DNA from: Pseudomonas sp. PIC25
GTDB taxonomy: Bacteria; Pseudomonadota; Gammaproteobacteria; Pseudomonadales; Pseudomonadaceae
NCBI RefSeq assembly: GCF_002286785.1
Contig: NZ_MUJY01000153.1
Coordinates: 1 to 45,796 of the forward strand
DNA length: 45,796 nucleotides
Reading direction: 5' to 3'
In this document: one piece after another, positions 19,101-27,644 of the stretch
Numbering within the stretch: position 1 is the stretch's first letter
Layout: the number at the start of each line of letters is the position of its first letter
Program-made: the position numbers and the translations under genes
The notes under the pieces: generated by a model
Told to the model about the DNA's origin: nothing
The model's database searches: none
The model's input: only the letters and a program-made list of their open reading frames with translations

Positions 19101-19895
19101 ATGAGCCAAGTTCGCAGCGACAAGCCCTTCACCCTGGCCGGCCGTACCTATCAGTCGCGCCTGCTGGTCGGTACCGGCAAATACAAGGATCTCGAAGAAA
19201 CCCGCCTCGCCATCGAAGCGAGCGGCGCCGAGATCGTCACCGTTGCCGTGCGCCGCACCAACATCGGCCAGAACCCGGGCGAGCCGAACCTGCTCGACGT
19301 GATTCCGCCGGACCGCTACACCATCCTGCCTAACACCGCCGGCTGCTATGACGCCGCGGAAGCGGTGCGCACCTGCCGCCTGGCGCGCGAGCTGCTGGAC
19401 GGCCACAAGCTGGTCAAGCTGGAAGTGCTGGCCGACCAGAAGACCCTGTTCCCGAACGTAATCGAGACCCTCAAGGCCGCCGACGTGCTGGTCAAGGACG
19501 GTTTCGACGTCATGGTGTACACCAGCGACGACCCCATCATCGCGCGCCAGCTCGCCGAGCTGGGCTGCATCGCGGTGATGCCGCTGGCTGGCCTGATTGG
19601 CACCGGACTGGGCATCTGCAACCCGTACAACCTGCAGATCATTCTCGAAGAGGCCACCGTGCCGGTGCTGGTGGATGCCGGCGTGGGCACCGCCTCCGAT
19701 GCCACCATCGCCATGGAGCTGGGCTGTGAGGCGGTGCTGATGAACAGCGCCATCGCCCATGCGCAGAATCCAGTGCTGATGGCCGAGGCGATGAAGCATG
19801 CGATCGTCGCCGGGCGCATGGCCTACCTCGCCGGGCGTATGCCAAAGAAACTCTACGCCAGCGCCTCTTCGCCGCTGGAAGGCATGATCCGCTAA
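19101..19895 (+). CDS. thiG: Thiazole synthase ThiG
   Basis: ThiG condenses deoxyxylulose 5-phosphate, dehydroglycine and the ThiS sulfur to make the thiazole of thiamine. The ATG at 19101, after AGAGGA, gives 264 residues, standard for the family; the longer frame overlapping thiS is rejected. The Schiff-base lysine is at about 106 (LVKLEVL), and the phosphate-binding turns [12 protein letters not shown] and [11 protein letters not shown] are present. It follows thiS directly and is followed, 52 bases on, by trmB. Confidence 0.97.
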   Translation: MSQVRSDKPFTLAGRTYQSRLLVGTGKYKDLEETRLAIEASGAEIVTVAVRRTNIGQNPGEPNLLDVIPPDRYTILPNTAGCYDAAEAVRTCRLARELLDGHKLVKLEVLADQKTLFPNVIETLKAADVLVKDGFDVMVYTSDDPIIARQLAELGCIAVMPLAGLIGTGLGICNPYNLQIILEEATVPVLVDAGVGTASDATIAMELGCEAVLMNSAIAHAQNPVLMAEAMKHAIVAGRMAYLAGRMPKKLYASASSPLEGMIR

Positions 19896-19947
19896 TGTCT
19901 CTCGTCCGGAGCGGTCCTCGCTCCGGGCGCCATTCCAAGGTTTTCCA

Positions 19948-20667
19948 ATGAGCGATACCCAAGAGCACCAGGCTGGGCAGGACGCAGCGCGCCCGCAACG
20001 CACCATCAAGAGCTTCGTGATGCGCGCCGGACGCATGACCGAAGGGCAGCAGCGCGGCCTCGAACAGGGCTGGCCGAAGTATGGCCTGGAGCTGGAAGAA
20101 GGCCTGCGCGATTTCGACCAGGTGTTTGGCCGCCAAGCGCCGAGGACCTTCGAGATTGGCTTCGGCATGGGCCACTCGACCCTGGAGATGGCTGCCGCCG
20201 CACCGGAGCAGGACTTCATCGGCGTCGAGGTGCACAAACCCGGTGTCGGTGCGCTGCTCAGCGGCATGCAGGCCCAGGGGCTGAGCAATATCCGCGTCTA
20301 TAGCTGCGATGCGCTGGAGGTGCTGCGGCACTGTGTCGCCGATGCCAGCCTGGATCGGGTCTTGCTGTTCTTCCCCGATCCCTGGCACAAGAAGCGTCAT
20401 CACAAGCGGCGTATCGTGCAACCGGCATTCGCTGAGTTGGTGCGGCAGAAACTGAAGATCGGCGGCGTGCTGCATATGGCCACCGACTGGGAGCCTTATG
20501 CCGAGCACATGCTGGAAGTGATGCAGGCAGCGCCGGGTTATCGCAACCTGGCGCAGGACGGGCGCTTCGTGCCGCGTCCGGACGATCGACCGATGACCAA
20601 GTTCGAGCGGCGCGGCGAGCGCCTCGGGCATGGGGTGTGGGACCTGCTGTTCCAGCGCATCGACTGA
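19948..20667 (+). CDS. trmB: tRNA (guanine-46 N7)-methyltransferase TrmB
   Basis: TrmB methylates N7 of G46 in the tRNA variable loop using SAM. The 239-residue protein shows the SAM loop [14 protein letters not shown] (about 69-82), the family motif [15 protein letters not shown] (about 146-160) with catalytic Asp, and the C-terminal [18 protein letters not shown]. The thiS-thiG-trmB order matches P. aeruginosa (from memory). Confidence 0.97.
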   Translation: MSDTQEHQAGQDAARPQRTIKSFVMRAGRMTEGQQRGLEQGWPKYGLELEEGLRDFDQVFGRQAPRTFEIGFGMGHSTLEMAAAAPEQDFIGVEVHKPGVGALLSGMQAQGLSNIRVYSCDALEVLRHCVADASLDRVLLFFPDPWHKKRHHKRRIVQPAFAELVRQKLKIGGVLHMATDWEPYAEHMLEVMQAAPGYRNLAQDGRFVPRPDDRPMTKFERRGERLGHGVWDLLFQRID

Positions 20668-20797
20668 CGTCGGCGCGGGACGGCAACAAGCAAGACAAAA
20701 GAGACCGGGATCACCCGGCGCAACTCCTCACCGTTTTTAAACAATAAACGCCCGCCCCACTCGGGGCAGGGCGCGGTGCAGGCTACGGGGAACAATC

Positions 20798-22141
20798 ATG
20801 CTGAAAAAACTGAGCATTCTGCTGTTGGCGGCAAGTGCCTGGCAGGCACAGGCCAAAGTCGATTCCGTCCAGGCGTCCCGCCTCGGGCAGGACCTGACGC
20901 CGCTGGGCGGCGAGCGGGCGGGCAACGCCTCGGGGAGCATTCCGGCCTGGGACGGCGGGCTCGCCACCCCTCCGGCGAATTACCAGCCCGGCATGCACCA
21001 TCCCGATCCCTATGCGGCGGACCCGGTCCGTTATGTGATCAATGCCGGCAATCTCGAGCAGTACCAGGATGTGCTGCCCGAAGGCATCAAGACCCTGCTG
21101 CGCACCTATCCGGATTACCGGCTCCGCGTGTTTCCCAGCCACCGCAGTGCCGCGGCGCCGCAGCGCATCTACGACGCCACCCGCTTCAATGCGCTGAACG
21201 CCGAGCTGATCGCCAACGGCAACGGCGTGAGCGGCGTCGCCGCGGGCGTTCCGTTCCCGCTGCCGCAGAACGGCCAGGAAGCGATCTGGAACCACATCAT
21301 GCGCTACCGGGGCGATCAGATTCACATGGTCACCAACCAGGCCGCGGTACTGGCCAACGGCAGCTACACCCTGCTGAAGCAGGAACGTGACGTCTACTTC
21401 GTCTACGGCCGTGAAGGCGTAGGTCCGCAGGACCTGGACAACACCCTGTTCCACTACAAATACCGGGTGGTCGCGCCGTCCAAGCTGGCGGGTACCGCGC
21501 TGCTGGTGCAGGAAACCCTCGACCAGGTGCTGGCGATCCGCAAGGCATGGCGCTTCAACCGCGGCGAGCGCCGCGTACGGCGCATGCCGCTGCTGGCCTA
21601 CGATGCGTTGCAGCCTGACACCAATGGCATGGCCACCGCCGACATGGTGGACTCCTACAACGGCGCGCCCGACCGCTACGAGTGGAACCTGGTCGGCAAG
21701 CGGGAAATGCTGGTGCCGTACAACAGCTATGCCGTGCACCAGAAGGGCATTCCCTACGACCAGATTCTCCGCGCGAAGACGGTCAACCCCGACCTGCTGC
21801 GCTACGAGCCGCACCGTGTCTGGGTGGTGGAAGCGACCCTGCGCAAGGGCTTCAGCCATCCCTATGCCAAGCGCCGCTTCTACCTGGACGAGGACAGCTG
21901 GCAGATTCTGGTGGTGGATCTCTACGACAAGAAGGGCGATCTGATCGGCCTGCAGGAAAGCCATCCGATCAGCTACTACGACGCGCCTATGTTCAACAGC
22001 ACCCTGGAAGCGCTCTACGACTTCAAGGGCGGGCGCTACATGGCCGACGGCCTGGACAACAACGAGCCGATGTACGACTTCAACGCCAACCTCGGCCCGC
22101 GCGACTTCACCCCCCAGGCGTTGCGCCGCGAGGGGAACTGA
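20798..22141 (+). CDS. DUF1329 family periplasmic/outer-membrane-associated protein
   Basis: This 447-residue protein has a signal peptide (MLKKLSILLLAASAWQAQA, cleavage near 19-20). The segments LTPLGGERAGNASGSIPAWDGG near the N terminus, Arg/Tyr-rich central strands, and the C-terminal NLGPRDFTPQALRREG are typical of DUF1329. The family is often encoded beside DUF1302 outer-membrane proteins and RND exporters and is thought to have a LolB-like fold; here it stands alone. Function unknown. The 130 bases before it contain a GC-rich hairpin (CCGGG ATCA CCCGG) but no clear promoter. Confidence 0.9.
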   Translation: MLKKLSILLLAASAWQAQAKVDSVQASRLGQDLTPLGGERAGNASGSIPAWDGGLATPPANYQPGMHHPDPYAADPVRYVINAGNLEQYQDVLPEGIKTLLRTYPDYRLRVFPSHRSAAAPQRIYDATRFNALNAELIANGNGVSGVAAGVPFPLPQNGQEAIWNHIMRYRGDQIHMVTNQAAVLANGSYTLLKQERDVYFVYGREGVGPQDLDNTLFHYKYRVVAPSKLAGTALLVQETLDQVLAIRKAWRFNRGERRVRRMPLLAYDALQPDTNGMATADMVDSYNGAPDRYEWNLVGKREMLVPYNSYAVHQKGIPYDQILRAKTVNPDLLRYEPHRVWVVEATLRKGFSHPYAKRRFYLDEDSWQILVVDLYDKKGDLIGLQESHPISYYDAPMFNSTLEALYDFKGGRYMADGLDNNEPMYDFNANLGPRDFTPQALRREGN

Positions 22142-22150
22142 GCCGTTCCA

Positions 22151-22210
22151 TGCAGGGGCGAGCCCATTCGCCCCATGCTGTCGGGCGGTCGAATGAATTC
22201 GACCCTACGT
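22151..22210. repeat. REP-type double hairpin
   Basis: Two perfect hairpins lie head to tail just after the DUF1329 stop: GGGGCGA/TCGCCCC (22155-22174) and GGTCGAAT/ATTCGACC (22187-22204), flanked by GCAGGGGCG and CCCTACG. This resembles the REP doublets with GGGGCGAATTCATTCGCC-like arms seen repeatedly in Pseudomonas genomes (from memory), in a somewhat decayed form. It sits between convergent genes, a usual place for these elements. Confidence 0.65.
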
Positions 22211-22258
22211 CCTTCAAGTCGATGGCCGGTGTGGGAACCCCGCACCGGCATGTCGTAA

Positions 22259-22276
22259 GGGCGCATTTATGCGCCC
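22259..22276. terminator. Short hairpin between DUF1329 gene and ABC permease gene
   Basis: GGGCGCA TTTA TGCGCCC forms a 7-bp perfect stem. On the plus strand it is followed by ACTGGGCTTTTAC, with a short T run 8 bases on. It may end the convergent transcripts together with the REP element. Confidence 0.5.
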
Positions 22277-22297
22277 ACTGGGCTTTTACCAGACGAC

Positions 22298-23059
22298 CTA
22301 GTTCTTCAACCGATACCCGGTGCGGAAGATCCACCACACCGCGATCAGGCACAGCAGCAGGAAGCCCAGGGTCATGCCCAGGCTGACGGTCACGTTCACG
22401 TCCGATACCCCGTAGAAGCTCCAGCGGAAACCGCTGACCAGGTACACCACCGGGTTGAACAGGGTAAGGGTCTGCCACAGCGGCGGCAGCATGCTGATCG
22501 AATAAAAGCTGCCGCCGAGGAAGGTCAGCGGCGTGACGATCAGCGCCGGGACGATCTGCAGCTTCTCCCAGCCGTCCGCCCAGATGCCGATGATGAAGCC
22601 GAACAGGCTGAAGGTGATCGCCGTCAGCAAAAGGAAGGCCACCATCCAGAATGGGTGGACGATTTCGAAGTCAACGAACAGACGGGCGGTGATCAGGATG
22701 ATCAGGCCGAGGATCACCGACTTGGTCGCCGCCGCCCCCACGTAGCCGATGACGATCTCCAGGTACGACACTGGCGCCGACAGCACCTCGTAGATGGTCC
22801 CCGAATACTTGGGCATGTAAATGCCGAAGGACGCATTGGAAATGCTCTCGGTGAGCAGCGCCAGCATGATCAGCCCCGGCACGATGAAGGCGCCGTAGCT
22901 CACCCCCTGCACCTGGCTCATGTTGGCGCCGATCGCCGAGCCGAACACCACGAAGTACAGCGAGGTGGTGATCACCGGCGTGGCGATACTCTGCAACAGC
23001 GTGCGCCAGGTGCGCGCCAGTTCGAACAGATAGATCGCGCGGATCGCATAGAAATTCAT
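22298..23059 (-). CDS. ABC-2 type exporter permease (YadH-like)
   Basis: The start at 23059 ([20 protein letters not shown]) gives a 253-residue permease with six hydrophobic segments. The ABC-2 signature region is [39 protein letters not shown], seen as consecutive shorter stretches around residues 150-190. The frame stays open upstream, but that part overlaps the ATPase gene in another frame and is Arg/Pro-rich. Its ATG overlaps the ATPase stop (ATGA), so the two are co-translated and form one transporter. The substrate is unknown; YadGH-type pumps are usually described as exporters. Confidence 0.93.
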   Translation of the reverse strand: MNFYAIRAIYLFELARTWRTLLQSIATPVITTSLYFVVFGSAIGANMSQVQGVSYGAFIVPGLIMLALLTESISNASFGIYMPKYSGTIYEVLSAPVSYLEIVIGYVGAAATKSVILGLIILITARLFVDFEIVHPFWMVAFLLLTAITFSLFGFIIGIWADGWEKLQIVPALIVTPLTFLGGSFYSISMLPPLWQTLTLFNPVVYLVSGFRWSFYGVSDVNVTVSLGMTLGFLLLCLIAVWWIFRTGYRLKN

Positions 23060-23982
23060 GAGCGCCCCCTCACCAGGCTGACGAAGATTTCTTCCAGCGA
23101 ACTCTGGCTCGATTGCAGGTCCTTGAAGCCGATGCCGTGCTGGTCCAGCGTGCGCAGCAGCTCGGCAATGCCGGTATGCTCGCGTTGCGCGTCGAAGCTG
23201 TAGACCAGCTCGTGGCCGCCGGCACGCAGTTGCAGATCGCCGTTGGCCAGCGCCTCGGGCAGGTGCTCCAGCGGCTGCTGCAGTTGCAGCACCAGCTCCT
23301 TCTTGCCGAGCTTGCGCATCAGTACATCCTTGTCTTCCACCAGGATGATCTCGCCCTTGCTGATCACCCCGATGCGGTCGGCCATTTCTTCGGCCTCCTC
23401 GATGTAGTGGGTGGTGAGGATGATGGTCACGCCGCGCTCGCGCAGGCCCCGGACCATTTCCCACATGTCGCGGCGCAACTCCACGTCCACCCCGGCGGTG
23501 GGTTCATCGAGAAAGAGGATTTCCGGTTCGTGGGATAGCGCCTTGGCAATCATCACCCGGCGCTTCATGCCACCGGAAAGCTGATAGATGCGCGCATCGC
23601 GCTTCTCCCACAGCGACAGATCGCGCAACACCTGCTCCAGATAGGCCGGGTTCGCCGGCTTGCCGAACAGGCCGCGGCTGAACTTCACCGTCGACCAGAC
23701 ACTCTCGAAGGCATCGTTGGTCAGCTCCTGCGGCACCAGACCGATGCGGGCACGGGCGGCGCGGTAGTCGCTGATGATGTCGTGACCGTCCACCAGCACC
23801 CGTCCGCCGCTCGGGTTGACGATGCCGCAGACGATGCTGATCAGGGTAGTCTTGCCCGCCCCGTTGGGGCCGAGCAGGGCGAAGATTTCGCCCTTGCGGA
23901 TATCCAGGTCGACGGTCTTGAGGGCCTGGTGCCCCGAGGCGTAGACCTTGGCTACCTGTTGAATCGAGATGGCCGGTGACAC
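23056..23982 (-). CDS. ABC exporter ATPase (YadG-like)
   Basis: A GTG start at 23982 is chosen because AAGGAGG lies just upstream with good spacing; this gives 308 residues. Walker [10 protein letters not shown] is at 38-46, followed by the Q-loop VPQELTND, the signature LSGGMKRR, Walker [13 protein letters not shown] and a switch His in TTHYIEEAE. The C-terminal part after about residue 215 is the accessory domain found in ABC-2 drug/polysaccharide exporter ATPases. It pairs with the downstream permease. A 14-bp palindrome lies about 30 bases upstream of the start. Confidence 0.95.
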   Translation of the reverse strand: MSPAISIQQVAKVYASGHQALKTVDLDIRKGEIFALLGPNGAGKTTLISIVCGIVNPSGGRVLVDGHDIISDYRAARARIGLVPQELTNDAFESVWSTVKFSRGLFGKPANPAYLEQVLRDLSLWEKRDARIYQLSGGMKRRVMIAKALSHEPEILFLDEPTAGVDVELRRDMWEMVRGLRERGVTIILTTHYIEEAEEMADRIGVISKGEIILVEDKDVLMRKLGKKELVLQLQQPLEHLPEALANGDLQLRAGGHELVYSFDAQREHTGIAELLRTLDQHGIGFKDLQSSQSSLEEIFVSLVRGRS

Positions 23983-24010
23983 GGCGCCTCCTTGTCTGTC
24001 CGGGTGCGGT

Positions 24011-24024
24011 CGTTTCGCGAAACG
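24011..24024. promoter_or_regulatory. Perfect palindrome CGTTTCGCGAAACG upstream of the ABC exporter
   Basis: This 14-bp perfect inverted repeat is extended by GTGCG on the left and GCAC on the right. It lies 29 bases before the GTG start of the exporter operon, where a repressor could block transcription. It could be a TetR/LysR-type operator; no regulator gene is adjacent. Confidence 0.35.
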
Positions 24025-24204
24025 CACAGCCTAGCCGACCCGGAGGGGTATGGCACGCGGTGGGTGAGGGGGCGTGAGGGACGCGTATCCGCCGTCTCGG
24101 TTTCCACGTGGGCCCGCCTCCGAGGCTTATAGGGAAATCGGCGGGCGTTCGTGCCAACCGTTCTAAGCGACCCTTCGCTGCGGGGGAACTTGTCGCCTTG
24201 ACTG

Positions 24205-24218
24205 TTAATCGGGATCAA
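24205..24218 (+). promoter_or_regulatory. Near-consensus ANR/FNR box upstream of the phosphoribosyltransferase gene
   Basis: TTAAT CGGG ATCAA matches the TTGAT-N4-ATCAA consensus at nine of ten positions. Its centre is about 68 bases before the ATG at 24279, suitable for activation with a start near 24253. In Pseudomonas such sites bind ANR or DNR at low oxygen. Confidence 0.6.
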
Positions 24219-24278
24219 AGAGAGCGCGAAAAAACTGGCGCAGCATCTTTCAATCACCTGCCCAGCGAGGTCGGAGAG

Positions 24279-24959
24279 ATGGCTCAGGAAAGCCTCGAAA
24301 TACCCATCCGCGACCGGGTCGCCGCCGGCCAGGCCCTGGCGCGGTTGCTCGACGATTACCGGCGCAACCCGAACGCCATCGTCCTGGCCCTGCCGCGCGG
24401 CGGGGTGCCGGTGGCCTATGAGATCGCCACCGCTCTGGAATTGCCGTTGGACCTGATGCTGGTGCGCAAGCTCGGCGTGCCGGGGCACGAGGAGCTGGCC
24501 ATGGGTGCCATCGCCAGCGGCGATGTGCGGGTGCTGAACCGGGACGTGGTGGATTACTTGCACATCGGCGATGCGACCATCGACGCGGTGGCCGAGGCGG
24601 AAGGAGAGGAGTTGCGCCGTCGCGATCGTGTCTACCGGGGTGAGCGGCCGTTTCCGGCGCTCGGCGGCAACCAGGTGATCATCGTGGATGACGGTCTTGC
24701 CACCGGTTCCACCATGCAGGCCGCGGTGGAGGCGGTACGGCGGCAATCGCCGGCGCGCATCGTGGTGGCGGTGCCGGTGGGCGCGCCGGAAACCGTCCTG
24801 CGTCTGCAAACCCTCGCCGACGAGGTGGTCTGTCCGTTCCAGCCGGAGTACCTGAGCGCCATCGGCCGCTGGTACGTGGATTTCTCCCAGACCACGGACG
24901 AGGAGGTGCTGGACCTGCTGCATCGTGCCTGGCAGCGGGAAACGGAGCGGTCGTCCTGA
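24279..24959 (+). CDS. Phosphoribosyltransferase-like protein (COG1926 type)
   Basis: The ATG at 24279, after TCGGAGAG, gives 226 residues; the open frame upstream to 24108 runs across the ANR-like box and is rejected. The PRPP-binding motif VIIVDDGLATGSTM lies near residues 133-146, and the N-terminal ALPRGGVPVAYEIA and VRKLGVPGHEELAMGA are typical of the predicted phosphoribosyltransferases of COG1926. The true substrate is not established. The gene is followed 15 bases on by an alpha/beta hydrolase; in other bacteria these two domains can be fused, which supports a shared function. Confidence 0.9.
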   Translation: MAQESLEIPIRDRVAAGQALARLLDDYRRNPNAIVLALPRGGVPVAYEIATALELPLDLMLVRKLGVPGHEELAMGAIASGDVRVLNRDVVDYLHIGDATIDAVAEAEGEELRRRDRVYRGERPFPALGGNQVIIVDDGLATGSTMQAAVEAVRRQSPARIVVAVPVGAPETVLRLQTLADEVVCPFQPEYLSAIGRWYVDFSQTTDEEVLDLLHRAWQRETERSS

Positions 24960-24974
24960 CCGGGGAGGCATGCC

Positions 24975-25649
24975 ATGCGAACCCTATCCTCACCGCTGAC
25001 CTTGCCGCTGCGAGACGCGCAACTGGCGGCGGACCTGCTGTTTCCCGAAGAGGCCACTGGGCTGGTGGTGTTCGTCCACGGCAGCGGTAGCAGCCGGTCG
25101 AGCCCGCGCAACCGGCAAGTGGCGCGTTATTTCAGCGACCGTGGGCTGGCGACCTTGCTGTTCGATCTGCTGACCGAAGACGAATACGAGGTCGACCGGA
25201 TCACCCGCGAGCTGCGTTTCGACATTCCCTTGCTGACCCGTCGGCTGCTCGGCGTGATCGACTGGCTTGGCACCCGGGCCGAGTTGCAGCGGCTGCGCCT
25301 CGGTCTGTTCGGTGCCAGCACCGGTGCGGCGGCGGCCCTGCTGGCGGCGGCGGAGCGGCCGGAGCGGGTGAGCGTGGTGGTATCACGCGGCGGGCGCACC
25401 GACTTGGCCGGCCCGGCCCTGGAGCAGGTGAAGGCACCGACCCTGCAGATCGTCGGCGGCGACGATCCGGTGGTGCTGGACCTGAACCGCGAGGTCGGCC
25501 GCCAGCTACGCTGCGAGCATCGGCTGGCGGTGGTGCCGGGCGCCACCCACCTGTTCGAGGAGCCCGGCACGCTGGAAGAGGTCTGCCGCCTGGCTGGGGG
25601 CTGGTTCCTGCGCCACCTTGGCGCCGGGGAAGATCGCCCCTCGGTTTGA
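24975..25649 (+). CDS. Alpha/beta hydrolase, dienelactone-hydrolase-like
   Basis: This 224-residue cytoplasmic protein has the alpha/beta hydrolase triad: nucleophile Ser115 in GASTGAA, Asp163 or 164 in GGDDPVV and His192 in GATHLFEE. The oxyanion region is VFVHGSGSS. The family includes the hydrolase half of phosphoribosyltransferase-hydrolase pairs; no substrate can be read from the sequence. Its stop codon overlaps a perfect ANR box that belongs to the next gene, so it shares an ANR-regulated neighbourhood. It is likely co-transcribed with the phosphoribosyltransferase gene. Confidence 0.88.
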   Translation: MRTLSSPLTLPLRDAQLAADLLFPEEATGLVVFVHGSGSSRSSPRNRQVARYFSDRGLATLLFDLLTEDEYEVDRITRELRFDIPLLTRRLLGVIDWLGTRAELQRLRLGLFGASTGAAAALLAAAERPERVSVVVSRGGRTDLAGPALEQVKAPTLQIVGGDDPVVLDLNREVGRQLRCEHRLAVVPGATHLFEEPGTLEEVCRLAGGWFLRHLGAGEDRPSV

Positions 25650-25659
25650 TGCAAATCAA
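25646..25659 (+). promoter_or_regulatory. Perfect ANR/FNR box upstream of the universal stress protein gene
   Basis: TTGAT GCAA ATCAA matches the consensus exactly. It begins inside the last codons of the hydrolase gene and lies about 119 bases before the universal stress protein ATG. A start about 41 bases after its centre would be near 25694. The -10 there is not obvious. Confidence 0.75.
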
Positions 25660-25771
25660 CGCCTGATCGAGCAACTGGTCGCAACCTGTTGCCATGCCGG
25701 TGCGCTCGTCCGGTCATGGCTCCCTGCGGATGGCTTGCGGTGGCGCCTGAACCTTTTCCAGGAGGTGCCCC

Positions 25772-26671
25772 ATGAGTCAGTACCAACGCCTGCTCCTCAT
25801 CGCCGACCCGGGCATGCGCCATTCCGCCGCGTTGCAACGGGCCGCCGCCCTGGCCGAAACCAGCGGTGCCGCGCTGCACATCACCTCGTTCGCCGGGCCG
25901 CTCATGCCCCTGCCACTGCTGGATAAGGCCATTCAGGAACGGACCCGAGACAGCTACCTGGACGCACAGCGCGCCTGGCTGAAGGACGAGGCCGGGCTGC
26001 TGCGCAGCCGGGGTATCGACGTCACCACCGAGGCCTGCTGGACCCACGAGCCGTTGCGGGAAATCCTTCGCCATGTGGCGGAAATGCAGCCGGACCTGGT
26101 GATCAAGGACGTACAGCACGAACCGGCGCTCAAGCGCGCCTTCATCACCCCGCTGGACTGGCACCTGCTGCGCGAATGTCCCGTGCCGCTGCATCTGCTG
26201 AGCGGGGCGGGCCATCCGCTGCCGCGCAAGGTGGTGGCAGCGGTCGATCCGTCCCGTCCGGAAAACCAGATCGAGGGACTCAACGACCGCATCATCCAGG
26301 CGGCCAACGGGCTGGCGCTGCAATGCAATGCCGAGCTGCATCTGCTGCATGCCTACGACTTGTCGCCCGCCTATCTCTCGGATGCGTCCGCCGGCACGGT
26401 CGCCTGGGCGGCGGATTTCGCCGAAGAGCTGCGCCAGTCATTGAGGGAGTCCTTCACTCGTCTGGCGGACCGCTACGGCGTGCCGCTGGACCGGCAGCAT
26501 TTCGTCATGGGCCCGCCGATCCAGGCCCTGCCCGAGTTCGCCAGCGAGAACCAGACCGATGTGCTGGTGATGGGCTGCGTGCACCGCAAGGGGCTGGAGA
26601 AACTGGTTGGCAGCACCACTGAACATGTCCTGTACCGGGTGCCGTGCAGCATCCTGGCGGTCAAGACGTAA
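25772..26671 (+). CDS. Tandem-domain universal stress protein (UspE-like)
   Basis: This 299-residue cytoplasmic protein has two Usp domains, about 1-145 and 150-299. The second ends with MGCVHRKGLEKLVGSTTEHV and VLYRVPCSILAVK, the C-terminal Usp pattern with a GST phosphate-binding turn; the first domain is more divergent and ends CPVPLHLLSG. The ribosome site CAGGAGG lies just before the ATG. A perfect ANR box upstream points to induction at low oxygen, as known for several Pseudomonas Usp genes that support anaerobic survival. Neighbours on both sides are redox or stress genes. Confidence 0.93.
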   Translation: MSQYQRLLLIADPGMRHSAALQRAAALAETSGAALHITSFAGPLMPLPLLDKAIQERTRDSYLDAQRAWLKDEAGLLRSRGIDVTTEACWTHEPLREILRHVAEMQPDLVIKDVQHEPALKRAFITPLDWHLLRECPVPLHLLSGAGHPLPRKVVAAVDPSRPENQIEGLNDRIIQAANGLALQCNAELHLLHAYDLSPAYLSDASAGTVAWAADFAEELRQSLRESFTRLADRYGVPLDRQHFVMGPPIQALPEFASENQTDVLVMGCVHRKGLEKLVGSTTEHVLYRVPCSILAVKT

Positions 26672-26819
26672 CCGGGCATCCGCTCGACTTCACTCGAACC
26701 AGCCGCATGGACCGGGGCACCACGCCGGCCCATGGCCGTAGGCGAGGTTTCAGAATGCGTGCACTTTCAGAGGAGGGGCGTTGCCGTGGTGGCATCCCGT
26801 CGCCGCGGAGCCTGCCGTC

Positions 26820-27644
26820 ATGAGCGACCCGAGCCCACGCAAGCTCTATCTGCTGGATAGCTATGCGGATGGCGACGGCGCCCGGCATTTCACCTTTCGT
26901 ATCGACCAGCCGTTGGCCCGCGACTTGGCGGCGGTTCCCGGCCAGTTTTTCATGCTGTCCTTGCCCGAAGGCGGCGAGGCGCCGTTCAGCTACGTCAGCC
27001 TGCCGGACCGGAACGGCCACTTCGATGCGTTGATCCGCCGGGTCGGCCACCTGACCGGCGCGCTGTTCGAGCTGCCGACCGGCACTGTGCTGGGTTACCG
27101 TGGCCCTTTCGGCAAGGGCTGGCCGTTGTTCTTCAGCAGCCAGCGGATACTGGCGGTCGCCGGCGGCTGCGGGCTGGCCTCTCTGGCCGCGTTGATCGAG
27201 GCTGCCGCCAGCCAGCACATGCCGTTCCAGCTGAGCGTCGTCTACGGCGCGCGCCGTGCCGACGCCCAGGTACTGGGGCGGCAGCGGCGCCGCTGGAAAC
27301 TGATCATGCCCTTCATCGAGACACTGGAAGAGACGACGAACCGGGGGCGCCGGGGCATTCCCCTGGATTACCTCGACGAGCTGTGTGCCGGCGAAATGCC
27401 CGACGCGGTGCTCTGCAGCGGGCCAGAGCCGATGCTGCTGGCAACGGCGGAGGAGTGGTTGCAGCGCGGCGTGCCGGCCAACCGGATTTGGATCGCGGCG
27501 GGCTGTTGCCTGCCCTGCCGGAGTGGTGTCTGCGACGACTGCACTCAGGGGGCGGACGGGCCGATCTACCGCTATGACCGTTACCGCCTGCTCCAGGCTG
27601 CCAGCGACGTTCCGCCGTTCGGGCGGGAGGGCTGGTTCGGCTGA
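26820..27644 (+). CDS. FAD/NAD(P)-binding oxidoreductase with iron-sulfur motif (FNR family)
   Basis: This 274-residue protein has the ferredoxin-reductase fold. A flavin-binding strand PFSYVS is at 55-60, a nucleotide loop AGGCGLA at 114-120, and a Cys cluster at 229-241 (C229, C230, C233, C238, C241). It resembles the electron-transfer subunits of sulfite reductase, sulfhydrogenase and dihydroorotate dehydrogenase. The fourth 2Fe-2S cysteine normally found after the cluster is missing, with QGADGPIY in its place, so C229 or C230 may substitute. An in-frame TTG at 26781 with a strong AGGAGG site would add 13 residues; the ATG with GGAG nine bases upstream is preferred but not proven. The partner enzyme is unknown. 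Confidence 0.82.
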   Translation: MSDPSPRKLYLLDSYADGDGARHFTFRIDQPLARDLAAVPGQFFMLSLPEGGEAPFSYVSLPDRNGHFDALIRRVGHLTGALFELPTGTVLGYRGPFGKGWPLFFSSQRILAVAGGCGLASLAALIEAAASQHMPFQLSVVYGARRADAQVLGRQRRRWKLIMPFIETLEETTNRGRRGIPLDYLDELCAGEMPDAVLCSGPEPMLLATAEEWLQRGVPANRIWIAAGCCLPCRSGVCDDCTQGADGPIYRYDRYRLLQAASDVPPFGREGWFG

